Assembly (NCBI GenBank): GCA_036245805.1
Contig: BTRK01000002.1
Coordinates: forward strand, 21,569,067-21,633,066
Length of the DNA: 64,000 bases
From: Pristionchus mayeri
Lineage: Eukaryota > Nematoda > Chromadorea > Rhabditida > Neodiplogasteridae
Direction: 5' to 3'
A program made the translations under genes and the position numbers. Below are positions 22,364-33,124 of the stretch, piece by piece. The notes below the pieces were generated by a model. It was not told the origin of the DNA, made no database searches, and saw nothing but the letters and a program-made list of their open reading frames with translations. The stretch's first letter is position 1, and each line of letters begins with the position of its first letter.

Positions 22364-23342
22364 ATGGATTTGTTGAATTGTCCTCTAGAATTGGATGTTC
22401 CAATAGTTGGGGCGAATTGTGAAGGTATCTTACTTTTTTAACGCTTTCCTATCACTTCAAGCGACTGTTTTACAGTGCGAACGTCTGATACGGAACCTAC
22501 TAACTCTGATATTAATCCTCGTACAACGTTCGATGATACTCTCGATGAGTTTTTAATGAAAATTCGCGCTGAGATCGCGATGGAAGAACTTAAACGACGA
22601 GGTTGGTCTCTCTTGTCTCTCTCTCCACGACCAATATTTCTGACCTTCTCAGCTCCACCACCGAAGGATACTCCAGCGCCAAAACGAGTTAATGGACGTC
22701 GATCAGTGCTCAATCACCACCCTTCCCTACTCTCATTGTCCTCGAAGGACAGACCTCTCCGTATATGCAAAGTTGAACGGCCCAGTATATTTATATTATT
22801 ATCTTCATTCCTTACTTCTGTGATTGAGCTCCTCCACCTACTCCATCGGATTTCATCGATAACCGCCGTTACAAGTTCAGTTTCGCCGTTCTTCCTCCCT
22901 CTGTACCTCGTTGCGATCCTATCAAAATCTGTCGTCCTCTCAATCCCACTCACTCTGATCCCCTCTATTCAACGGCATCGATCAAACATGAAGTCCGATG
23001 GAGTAATGCCATGACTCGTTCCGTATCATCCATCCTTCCCTTTCACCCCGGTCCGTTCTGTCGGCAGAATCCTATTCTTATTCAGACTACTACAACATCT
23101 TTCTCAGGTCAGATATTATTTCCTCTTTAACCACTGGACATTGAATTTTAGATATTAATAACTCATTGATGGGAGAGAGTACTTCTGTAAATACGCCCGT
23201 CGAAAGGTACGCTACATTATTGACCAATTATAATCGGGATGGATTAGAAGAAGGGAATCTCGATACAATCATTCAAATGATAACAAACGTTCAGAGAGTC
23301 AGTTGCGGAATTCTTCAACGGGGAAAGCGACGCCGAAGATGA
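22364..23342 (+). CDS. uncharacterised protein
   Basis: At least five exons join in phase. The start MDLLNCPLELDVPIVGANCE (22364) is spliced to VRTSDTEPTNSDINPRTTFD and FDDTLDEFLMKIRAEIAMEE, then a proline-rich stretch (PPPKDTPAPKRVNGRRS), a long exon (PPTPSDFIDNRRYKFSFAVL...HSDPLYSTASIKHEVRWSN), and a last part (NTPVERYATLLTNYNRDGL, NLDTIIQMITNVQRVS) ending in the basic tail RGKRRRR. Introns are 40-70 nt. The composition suggests an intrinsically disordered protein with a helical centre. I recognise no domain. It is transcribed away from the MATH/BTB gene, whose start lies 284 bp upstream. Confidence 0.65.
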
Positions 23343-24490
23343 ACTTATTCAAGTAGATTAGGTCAACTCTCTTTATCTCCAAGATATTTGCAATACATGT
23401 CTAATCCGAGCTAAGTAATAAACGTTTCTTTCAACTTTCCATAAACAATCTTAAGTGATTCGAAATGGCACAGAAATACAAAAATGTAGCAACAAACCAA
23501 AATGACAGCTAAGGCTACTGTAGTGTGGACTGACTGGAAGTGGAGTGATCATCTCCTGCTCCTCCCCGTGTCGTAATTCCGCAAAAGTAGATTGTGCCAA
23601 AAAGTGAAATCCGAGGGGGAATATTTCACTTTTTGACGATTCAGCTTAAAAATTACATTCATTTTTAGAATACTCTTCCTTTGACTGTCGAGAGCAGAAA
23701 TGGGGAGACGATATACTACAGTATCCCCCGCCCTATCCTTCCTGACTTTTCGTACTTCAGCCCTCGTGCTCCTCTCGAATATCAAAGTAGACATTTAAAA
23801 CAATGAGAACAAACATTTAGCAGGTGTGGTCTGGAGAAAATATGCTCGAACTGTGTCCTTGCTCCTTCCAGTTTAGTGGAGCAAACGAAGCATTCGGACT
23901 GTAAAATATTATATGAATGGCACGAATTCATTTCGTTTTTTTTCTGTTATTATTTAATTTTGATGCAGCCGTTCGTAATTGAACACGATTACGGCGCATT
24001 AGATAGTAAACGAAATGGCAAGATGGTTAAAAAAGGGTTACCATGAAACAGAATCATGGACTCTCACAACGACTGTACTGCATGCTGAGTACTGTACGGT
24101 GGTTTTCCTAAATTCTGCACAACGCACTATTTGCCTAATTCGACTATATCTTTATGTAAATTACATTAAACTCGATCGCACAATCCATATTTTCATATTA
24201 CAAATCCATTAAGCTCAATAATAACGAAGAAAATCGATGCTAAGGAACGTGGTGTAATGCAGCGTGCATCTCGAAGTTCCGTCTTTTCCTAATCCAGCGG
24301 CATTTTTCTCAATCAATGGCTTGAATGGCTACAGTATTTTCAAATTTGCCTGCATTTTCAATGAACTTTAGAAATTAATTTTGCAACTTGTAGACATTTA
24401 TTTAACATGAAACCAAGTGATTTCTGATCGGAAAAGCGCCCTCTATAACCCCATGGTGCCAGTTTGTTGTCCGCGAGACTCGTGGGAACC
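23343..24490. other. intergenic, nothing recognised
   Basis: No exon chain, TIR or RNA gene is visible. A minus frame at 23549-23794 is short and lacks support. The segment separates two gene ends. Confidence 0.45.
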
Positions 24491-25960
24491 CTTTTTTAAA
24501 TGCTGAATAGGACTAGAATGACGTGACTGACCTTGAGAAAAGGAGCGAAATCAGCGAGGAAGTTGTGCTGTTTCGTGTTCTTCCATCGAGCTTCCAGATG
24601 GTGGAGGTAACGAACCACACCTACAACCACACCATTCTACCATCACTCTCCGAAACTCCGAATCTATGCGCACCATTTGAAGGGGATTGAAAAGTGGCAA
24701 TGAGAAATCGACATGTTGCCAACTCTAGTTAATTGCCCAATAACGTATGAGGAAGAAAGCGAACTCACTTCCGAATTCGAGTGATATTTCGTTCTCGAAT
24801 TCGCACTTTTCCATGAGAGGGAAGTGGTTTGGTTTGGATGGGAAGTCAAAGGGCCACTTGAGATCACGAGGGAATCCTCCTGTTCATTCATTAATTCATC
24901 TCCATACTTCATTTGACCACTACCTCTAGATGGGACCTTCGTCGTCTCTACTTCCTCATCTCCCCATCCTTCTACTTCATCATCATCGTATTCAATCAAT
25001 CCACTGGAGATAAGATTCCATTCTATCGACCGAGTTATGTACCTTACCTCCCTGGTACCGCGTTTCTCGGACCGAAGAAGGCATATTCATAGTCAGCGCG
25101 ATGGAACATCTGTACACTCGTCTTCTCCATGTTGAATGACACGCGATTATTATCTTTAATTCTGTATCGACCATCTTTGAGAATGGAATGGACCTGGAAG
25201 GATCCTTGATGGGAATAGTCAGAAGATGCTTACATATTCCCCGTTGTGATGAAGGGGGAATCCCTCCTTATCCAGTGCGTAGTGAGCACAGGGATCGGTG
25301 GGAGGGAGGTTCAGTTCCTTTCTCTTCGTCTCCCACACCTCATCAACAGTGCACGTCACCCTCGGAGATGTATCCTACACAACACAGAATTCATAAATAT
25401 GCTCCAGGCATATATTACAGGTGTATTCCATTTTTATGATTATGAATTCATTTTTCGTCATAAATGTGCGCAATGACTCATACAATCCTAACTACTACTC
25501 AATTCCATCCTCACCTCATAATGCAATATTATATATATTACATTTATAAGTGCTTTATGAGTAGAATAATAATTCTAAAAATGGGGAAGTACCGTAGTTC
25601 TCCGCCATTCGATTACTGATTCCTCCATCTCATTCCTTTTCCTTTTCTTTACAACGTTCTCGTTGAATGAGAGGTCTGAAAAGAACCATGCTCTTTCCAA
25701 ATTTCATTGTTTGATGTGTTACCTTTCATGTCGTCTAATAAATCGTAGTATATCGGAGTATCGAGGAAAGGGGAGTCAGGCTGAAGATTAGAAGGGGTGG
25801 CCTTTCATTAATAAAAACATACCGATTTAGTTGGTCGATCCGGAGATGAGTTGGTGGAGCTCTCGCTTGAAGATGAGGATGCAAATGGAGATGCAATTGA
25901 TGGAGGAGAACGATAAGTGATGAACGAGGGAGAAGATGATCCATGCGGGGCTTAATCCAT
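24491..25960 (-). CDS. uncharacterised conserved-looking protein with an acidic linker
   Basis: Minus-strand exons read in order: a Ser-rich N-terminus (PPSIASPFASSSSSESSTNS), QPDSPFLDTPIYYDLLDDM, a basic patch (VVKKRKRNEMEESVIEWRR), VDEVWETKRKELNLPPTDPC, HYALDKEGFPLHHNGEY, LKDGRYRIKDNNRVSFNMEK, VQMFHRADYEYAFFGPRN, an acidic linker (LIEYDDDEVEGWGDEEVE), KWPFDFPSKPNHFPLMEKCE and FGSVVRYLHHLEARWKN, ending LADFAPFLK. The basic KKRKR patch could be a nuclear signal. The folded part is rich in aromatic and charged residues and looks constrained, but I cannot place it in a family. The start and the last few codons are not fixed; a frame after 25960 seems to lack its first exon. Confidence 0.6.
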
Positions 25961-26173
25961 CCATTATTGCAATCACACATTGATACTACACATACACTTT
26001 TTACTTATATTGGGAACAGTAGAGAATACAGACTCCTTGTTGAGTTGCTTAGGAACGTACTGCCTATTATATGCAGTGCATCTGAACAGTTATTGAAAAT
26101 CAAGGCATTCTATAAAACAGGAGAACCTTATGCCAAGAAAGTGATGCTAAATTTAGTTAATTTTAGAGCATAT

Positions 26174-26399
26174 TTTAAAGTTACCGGACGAGGACGAAAC
26201 CCTGATCTCGTCGCGTGTACGAGAGAGTATGCAAAAATGAGAGAGCGCGGGATTACGATGATCATTTCCGGCTTTCCCTTGAGACTATTATTGATTTTTA
26301 GTATTTTTGAATATTCATTCTCAACTAATTCAGCCATCGGCTATTCGATGGAGGACAAAAAATAGGGGGTCAATTTCGTCCTCGTCCGGTAACTTTAAG
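26174..26399. mobile_element. MITE of the TTAAAGTTACC family (copy 1)
   Basis: The ends are TTAAAGTTACCGGACGAGGA and, inverted at the right, TCCTCGTCCGGTAACTTTAA, matching over about 25 bp. The inside shares the CTGATC...GTCGCGTG.ACGAGAGAGTATGCAAAA block with copies at 37492 and 54863. It is about 226 bp with no coding capacity. Confidence 0.88.
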
Positions 26400-26613
26400 A
26401 TAGAACATATTTTTTTGTTGAAGCTGTCCGTTAAGAATGGATACAACAACTGGTGAGCATGAGTGCTGGGATCACCAAGACGCGTCCTGTTGTTGGGTCC
26501 TACGTAGGACCTATCAGAATATGAACTATGGAAAGTTTTAGTCTCCATTTTATAATAAACTCCCCGGTTTTACGGCCGTAGATAGGGCCTCGCGGCTTAT
26601 TTAATAAAACTCA

Positions 26614-27794
26614 TCAGCAATTCCTGCACATATTTGATACAATTGCATACCTCGAGGTAACCCGGTACATGGAAGACCTATCTGGAGTATGTTTCGTTCC
26701 CGGTGTACAGCCCGGTCTAGCGAATATATTACAACCCTTGATACGGTGAGTCTTTCCGCGGCATGCAACAGCTGCATCCACCTTCTGCAATTACTCATTC
26801 CTGATTCAGACTACATGGAGACAGTACCTGAAAGAGGATGAAGCAGGTTCCATTGTCAAGGGTCTCCACTCGAAGGACAGTTCCATAGTTAGAATCGAAG
26901 TACTCTCGAAGGGCACCATTGGGAAGATTGGGTGGATTCAAGAAGATCTGGTGATTATGTTAAATAAAATATGAACATGGAGGAGATCTGTGAATGCCAC
27001 ATCACGTTATGATATACCTTACGATTTCCAGATTTGAATGTCGTAACATCACAATACATACCATTAATAACAATTTCTCGAGCTTTGAGAGCCTGAAAAT
27101 ATAACTAAATGGGCACGTCTTTACTTTAGGGGGTAACTCCGCCCACTCCCCTCTTCGTCTCTGACACTCAGCCTCTCACTCCCTAACCCTTCCCTCTCAT
27201 GCGCTCACACACACATAAACAACTACTTCCACGCCCTAGTAAACAACTTACATGTCACAAGCATATACCTTACTCTACACATCTATCCTTCCCTCCCTAT
27301 AATGGCGACCCGCGAAGCGGGGAGCCCTGTAAGCAACGATAGGGTCTCCCCGCGAAGCTGGGAGACCCAATCGTTGCTTACCGCTTAGGCTAAAGACGGC
27401 TTAGGCCGGCGATATGCACATGAAGGTGCGTGCAGCCAGCATCTGTCCGACGAGAGTCCCTACTCAGGGGGTCGGAGGGGGAGAAATGGTGTTACCCCCT
27501 AAAGTAAAGAAGTCCCACTAAATGTTTCAGAAACAAAAATTATGGTGAACTGGCCTCTTCAGCGTTCTCTTCAGTCTCGTAGACCCCACATGCAATTGTG
27601 TCACGGTTGAGAGTATAACAGTCAACTACCTTTCCGAATCGCTGAAAGAATCTGAAAACATTTGATACATAAAGTGGGGATGAAGAAATCACAGCATACT
27701 TGTAAGCTAGTGATCTTGAAAGTTTTCCTTGCTTGGCTATTAGAATCACTTTCAAATCTTCTTTACATCTCCATTCAGAATCCGGAGTGAACAT
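26614..27794 (-). CDS. RNA-binding protein with tandem RRM-like domains
   Basis: From a start at 27794 (MFTPDSEWRCKEDLKVILIA) the chain runs through AYKFFQRFGKVVDCYTLNRD and TIACGVYETEENAEEAS, an RRM whose second core motif is well formed. It continues with IVINGMYCDVTTFKSGNRK and then IFLNPPNLPNGALREYF, SNYGTVLRVETLDNGTCFIL and DAAVACRGKTHRIKGCNIF, a second RRM. The tail RVTSRYAIVSNMCRNC ends at 26614. Tandem RRMs suggest an hnRNP-like role in RNA processing. The start exon is not certain: upstream exons between 27830 and 27970 are possible. A 0.4 kb MITE occupies an intron between the two RRMs. Confidence 0.72.
27110..27517. mobile_element. 408-bp MITE inside the RRM gene
   Basis: The left end TGGGCACGTCTTTACTTTAG continues GGGGTAAC. 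The right end reads GTTACCCCC then TAAAGTAAAGAAGTCCCA. The inverted match is about 28 bp with a few differences. The interior holds a second, imperfect inverted pair around GGTCTCCCCGCGAAGC (27300-27400). Confidence 0.85.
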
Positions 27795-28498
27795 AAACCT
27801 GTAATACACAGTTGGAACAAAAAAGCGCATAAATTAGAAAGCAAAACGAGGGTTGTAAATGCTGTTGGAATAACATGGTGATTTTGTTGATTTTTGAAAT
27901 GTCGATACTTATCAGTCATACATACTGTAATTACAAATACTGTAATTGCATGAGGATCGAGCATATATTTTAAAATAAGGTTATTTACATCTGTACAATT
28001 TTAATTTGGTACGTAGTAGTAGTAGTGATATATTATTGGAAAATAAAAACTATAAATGGTGAAGACGATCTATACTCAATTCACGAATATAGTCAGTTCA
28101 CAATTCACATGGTAAATTTGGCAAGATGGCGTCGAGCTCGAAAGAGTCGCGAGCTCGCGAGACAAATCGAGGTTTCTTTTTCTTTTCTTTTCTGTGCTAC
28201 TCACACTAGTCGGTTATAAGTTCCTTCAAAAAGGAAGTTTTGGCTATGTTGTAATACGGGCTTCATTATCAGCCCGCCTCTGTATGAGGTACAAATGATA
28301 CCTGTCTTCCGACTTCTACAGAAAATTAGTTTAGTTTAGCTATTTTCTCTTTTCCACTTGTGTTTTCGTTATTAGGAATATATCATCATTATCTTCATTA
28401 TTATCATTGTCACAGTAGTGCATTATCATTGTAAATGCTAATCAAGGAATTTCTTTAAATGCAACAATTCCATTTTTCAGGTAGTTTCGCCAATAAAT
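27795..28498. other. divergent intergenic region upstream of TFIIE-beta
   Basis: It separates the minus-strand RRM gene from the plus-strand TFIIE-beta gene and should carry both promoters. A CATTTTTCAG acceptor at 28471-28480 lies 18 nt before the TFIIE-beta ATG and looks like a spliced-leader trans-splice site. Confidence 0.5.
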
Positions 28499-29866
28499 AT
28501 GGATGCCTCACTTCTGAAGTCGAAGGCGGCCTTTATGAAGGCCGCCTCGACTACGAGTGCTGTCCAGATCCGACCACAACCAGAATACAGCACATATGAC
28601 TCGGAACAAGTGAGTGGTCACGTGTTTCGTTTGCATTTTTTTACTGGATTATAGATAGGAGCCCCGTCAAATGAACTAATTTCATTTATTATTTCTTCTG
28701 TATTTATTTTTGTCCTTTCCAGGTTAAAAAGAAGAAAAAAAAGAAGTCTTCGCACAAGACTGAGGATACCGGAGGAAAGGTTCTCGATAATTGTAAGGGA
28801 AATATTTTCTTTTCGTTCTGACGTCGATTAGTTTTCCCTTTCTCAGTGGAAGTCGACTTCTCTAGTGCCAGCAATGCCATCGCCAATTCTGCTAATTTCT
28901 CTACGATGGCAAAGATAGTCGATTACATGAAGGTCTGTGAATACTTGTCCGTGTAATCTCATATAAATGCTAATTCAGAAGCGTCGTCTGAGTAACATAA
29001 GCAGTGATTGGGGTCTGAGTCTCAATGAGATTCTCGAGGAGATCCAAGTCTTCGATTTGAGTAAGAAGAGTGAGCAATGGCTGAGAGAGGTGGGAGATCT
29101 CCTTGATCAGCTGATCACTCTCCCTTCCAGGCTCTTCCTAAGAACCCTCGTCTCACGGTGGTCGACGACTCCAAGTTCATTTTCAAGCCACCCTATCCCA
29201 TCAAGGGAAGGACCAGTCTCATCAAGGTAAATGAGGGAAGTCTTCATTCTCCAGATGAACTCATTCTAGGTGTTGGTCAAGCAGCATCAAGATGGTCGAG
29301 GAGGAATTCTCCTTTCTGATCTCTCCGAATGCATCCCCAACGCAGAGAAAACTCTCGAAGTGAGTCTCGCACTCTAATTATTCAATTAATACATTACTCA
29401 TAAGGGTCTTGCGGGTGAGGTGATTGTCATTCCTACTCAAGTGAACAAACGAAAGGACAAGGTCATCTTCTGGAATGATCCCAGCACAAACTTCGAAGTC
29501 GATGAAGGTTTCACTCCCTTTTCTTTTCAATTCATTTCACGATTCCAGATTTCAAATCAATATGGAGGATGGTTTCTGTTGATCATTTGGATGAGAAGAA
29601 AATAGAGGAATATCTCGTGAAGCATGGTGAGTCAACCTATGGCCTTTTCCTCGTTCATCTTATTTCCGATTACTGTAGATTTCTTTTGTCTTGTGAAGAA
29701 AAAGTGTGGTGAGTCAGTTGGTAGCAATTGAGGAATCGACACAATGCGAGATCTCGCACCGAAGAAGAATCTGGCTGGTCCTCCCAAGAGAAAACAAGCG
29801 AAGAGAAGAACGAATGTCAAAGTGCACAACGAACATTTGGACGACGTCCTCGAAGATTACAACTGA
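28499..29866 (+). CDS. gtf-2E2: transcription initiation factor IIE subunit beta
   Basis: The start reads MDASLLKSKAAFMKAASTTS. A Lys-rich stretch (KKKKKKKSSHK) follows, then the winged-helix core: NFSTMAKIVDYMKKRR, SLNEILEEIQVFDLSKKSEQ, WLREALPKNPRLTVVDDSKF, FKPPYPIKGRTSLIKVL, HQDGRGGILLSDLSECIPNA and EKTLEGLAGEVIVIPTQVNK, then VIFWNDPSTNFEVDEEF. The end reads VSVDHLDEKKIEEYLVKHG, PKKNLAGPPKRKQAKRRTN and VKVHNEHLDDVLEDYN. This matches human GTF2E2 block by block. TFIIE-beta works with TFIIE-alpha in the RNA polymerase II pre-initiation complex to recruit TFIIH. It has at least seven exons with introns mostly under 120 nt. D2HGDH follows 162 nt downstream on the same strand. Confidence 0.93.
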
Positions 29867-30028
29867 CCTCTCCCTTCCACTCATCTCGTTACGGTTCCTG
29901 TCGAATGTTGTCAATGATAAACATAACTCAATCTCACACATCGCATCATACATTAAGGGATTCGGATAGATTCCGGGCAGAATATCTACTTGAGTCTCAC
30001 TTTTGATTTGTATCCTTAAAATTTGTAG

Positions 30029-32627
30029 ATGAGGTCATCTCTTATCCGTTCTGCCACGACTTCTCTCACTCGAGGAAATTTCGCCAAAATATCATCTTCT
30101 GATCTTTCATTCTTCGAGAGGACTGTTGGAAGCAGCTATGTAAAAACAAAGGATATCGATAACTACACTTGTGATTGGACTAAACAGATGAAAGGCATAA
30201 AACGGGTCGGATTATTAAATGAGAATCTTCAAACAGGAAGTAGTAAATGTGTTCTCATTCCCTCTTCGACTGAAGAGACTTCCACTATACTAAAGTATTG
30301 CGCAGAGAAGAGAATCGCAGTCGTAGTCCAGGTACGGTAGCCCCTTCCTACCCTTATCTACTCGTCATGAATGAAAAGGCAGGCAATACTGGGCTTGTCG
30401 GTGGCGCAACTCCACTATTCGACGAGATTATTCTATCTACCAGTCGAATCAATAATAATTTTCATCTTGAAGAATCTTCTGGTATCATCGACTGATTCGA
30501 TACCATGACTCAGCTTATTACTTGCAGGAGTCTTAACACTAGATGCAGGAATCATTCTTGCGGACGCGGATTATCTATTGGCTGAGAAGGGATTCATGAT
30601 GCCCCTAGATCTTGGAGCGAAGGGGAGCTGTCAGGTAAACTGTACGAGGGGTGTGACAAAGCCAAATGGGCAATAAAATTTCCCAACGAGCGATCCGTTT
30701 GGGAGTCGGTATATCAACTTGGGAGTTATCGCATTATCAAAAAAACTCCCAGTACTTTAACTCAGTTCCATGGGTCAAACAGTTTTTTTTCAAAATTCCT
30801 GAATCGATTTCAAAAAAGATTATAATACCGTAACCTACGGTATCTTGACTATGGTATTTTCGATTGCGAATAATGCGACAACTCCTGGGGTCTCTCTCAA
30901 CTTTTGACCCCCCCCCCCTCCTGGTATGAGGAATATTGGTGAAGGTACTGTAGATAGGAGGATGCATCGCTGCGGGAGCCGGAGGCATTCGACTTCTCAG
31001 ATACGGCTCACTCCACTCTCACTTACTGGGATGCACTTTGGTGAGGAGAAATGAGAAATTTCATTTTGAACAATTTTTGACTACGGTAGTTTCATCATGA
31101 ATAATTTATGGTAGTTACAAATATTGATTTGAGGTGGATGGAAAGGGAACTATTATTAAGCTTGGGGGGAGTTTGAGGAAGGACAACACTTCTCTCCACA
31201 CGGGTATGTCACAAGCAGAAGAAGGATGAAGGGATTCCTCTTTGTCAGCTCATCTTACCATTGGATCCGAGGGTCAACTGGGAGTGATAACGAGTGTGAC
31301 TATGGGAGTAGTCCCCCGTCCCATCTCCATCCTTTGTGCCATGCTAGGTGAGATCCATTGATGACTCGAGGGAGAGGAAGTATTCAGCCGTCTCATCCTA
31401 CTCGCATTGTCTCCGTCTTTTGTCTCTCGCACGATCGAAATTGGGAGAAATCCTCTCGTCATTCGAACTCATCGATGGAGAAGTGAGACAATACTCTCAT
31501 TCATTATGAAGTTCACGCGAGACTCTCGTGTAGCAAGGAGTCGAGAAGGAAAATATTGATGGGAAGGGAGAGAGGAATCAAAATGTCGAAGGGAAATGAA
31601 AACTCGTTGTTCTCTTAAGACGATGAAATGTGTGGAGAGGCATCTGCCAATCAAGAATATATTCAATGAACCACATGACTTCTACCTCCTCATCGAGACT
31701 CACGGTAAGGACCACGACAGACCATCGACTACCGTACTCCCGAGGGGGCAGAAAGGGGATTCATGTAATGTACCCAGGGCCGACTTGATGGGCAGTCATG
31801 AGCCCTCGAGAGTACGGTAGAAGAGAATATCTACTGATTAGGTCTAATGAAGAGGATACACTCGATTGAGGAAGCAATGGAGATCACGACGGCGAGAAGT
31901 TGAATGAATTCGTAGAGGAAGCACTGGGGGCAGAGTTGGCAGAGGATGGAGTAGCAGCACATTCGGAGAACGAGAGAACTCACATGTGGAGACTACGGTA
32001 GGAGGAGAAAGGGGAGACTGTAAAGATCGATTATAGAGAGGAGTCGCCCATTGCTGCAGCCAAGGACGGATACATCTACAAGTTCGACGTGTCCCTTCCT
32101 CTCGAACACTTCTATCGATTGACAGAAGAGACGAGGAAGAAGCTAGGGGTAGGTCAAAGGAATACGGTAGGGAGGGAGAATATTGATTGAGACACGGGCG
32201 AGAGTGTACTGCTATGGACATCTTGGAGATGGGAATTCACACCTGAATGTGACAACGGATGGAGAAGACGAAGAATTGAAGAAGGAGTGAGTATCCCCCC
32301 CCCTCTCCCCTCTGAGGGCATCCCTTCCCTTCCTCAGATTGAGTCCCTTCGTGTACAATTGGGTTGTCTCCCATGGTGGATCGATATCAGCGGAACACGG
32401 TATCGGACAGTTGAAGAGAGACTATCGATCACTTGGTGAGTGACATTCATCCCCTCCCTCAGTCCCCTCCCCCCCCCCCCCTTCTTCCCTCCCCTCTTTC
32501 CCATTTCCACACCTCTTTTTGTTGAGGTAAATCAGAGGAGGAGATTTCTCTCATCCGATCTCTCAAGGGCGTATTCGACCCCCATCGAATCCTTTGTCCT
32601 TACAAGATGATTCCTTCCCAAGAATGA
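30029..32627 (+). CDS. D2hgdh: D-2-hydroxyglutarate dehydrogenase, mitochondrial
   Basis: The ATG at 30029 follows directly on AATTTGTAG, an acceptor-like sequence. The N-terminus (MRSSLIRSATTSLTRGNFAK) looks like a mitochondrial targeting peptide. The FAD-binding part has GGNTGLVGGATPLFDEIILS, LTLDAGIILADADYLLAEKG, PLDLGAKGSCQIGGCIAAGA and HLTIGSEGQLGVITSVTMGV. The catalytic part has LGEILSSFELIDGE, HDFYLLIETHG, AAKDGYIYKFDVSLPLEHF, YGHLGDGNSHLNV, HGGSISAEHGIGQLKRD and DPHRILCPYKMIPSQE. The enzyme oxidises D-2-hydroxyglutarate to 2-oxoglutarate. All key blocks, including GHLGDGNxHLN and SAEHGIG, are present. One long intron (about 30640-30955) contains an unrelated repetitive stretch; the others are short. 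Confidence 0.93.
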
Positions 32628-33124
32628 TCACTCCTAAAGATTCCATCTAATATCTCTACCACTTCTTGCCTCAATCGATTGAAGGGAATGTCTTATAGAT
32701 GATGTAGATACATAGAGGAAAGTTATATGTTAATGGGTTCGTTCTATTGGGTCACATCGTGTATATAGAATGCATTGATTGTCTCAAGATGGATAAAGAG
32801 AGGGAAGTTCCCGTTGTATCTCTCGCTCTCTCATCCCATTCCTTGATTCTTCTCTCGCCTCATGGAGTGCATCGAATTGACAGGTGTGAGGAAGGGAAGG
32901 CTCGTATTCATTCTTTATCGAGGAGACTTCCCATTGGATGAGAGGAGAGGATGGAATGGCATCAGGGACTATATCATCCTCAGTAGATATGCAAAGAGGG
33001 AACTACCCGATTGGAGGGGCAGTTGAGGAGAGACCGTAGAGTGAGAGATCAGTGGGAGAATGGAGAATGCACCGGAAGAGAAAAGGCAACTAGGGGAGTC
33101 TAAGGGAGAAGTCATCTACGAGGG
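32628..33124. other. convergent intergenic region with an unassigned open frame
   Basis: It lies between the ends of D2HGDH (+) and ras-2 (-). Plus-strand frames include MDKEREVPVVSLALSSHSLI (32791) and DYIILSRYAKRELPDWRG (about 32970-33010), which could be exons of a small gene. I cannot join them into a supported model or recognise a family. Confidence 0.35.

Noticed and set aside
26128..26365. Frames over the TTAAAGTTACC MITE
   Set aside because: They begin and end in the terminal repeats and recur with other copies; mobile DNA, not genes.
29709..29733. 24-nt intron at the TFIIE-beta 3' end
   Set aside because: A longer intron from 29626 to 29733 gives the expected KHG junction matching human TFIIE-beta, so the small one is not needed.
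31274..32221. Minus-strand frames across D2HGDH
   Set aside because: They are antisense to exons whose product matches D2HGDH motif by motif.
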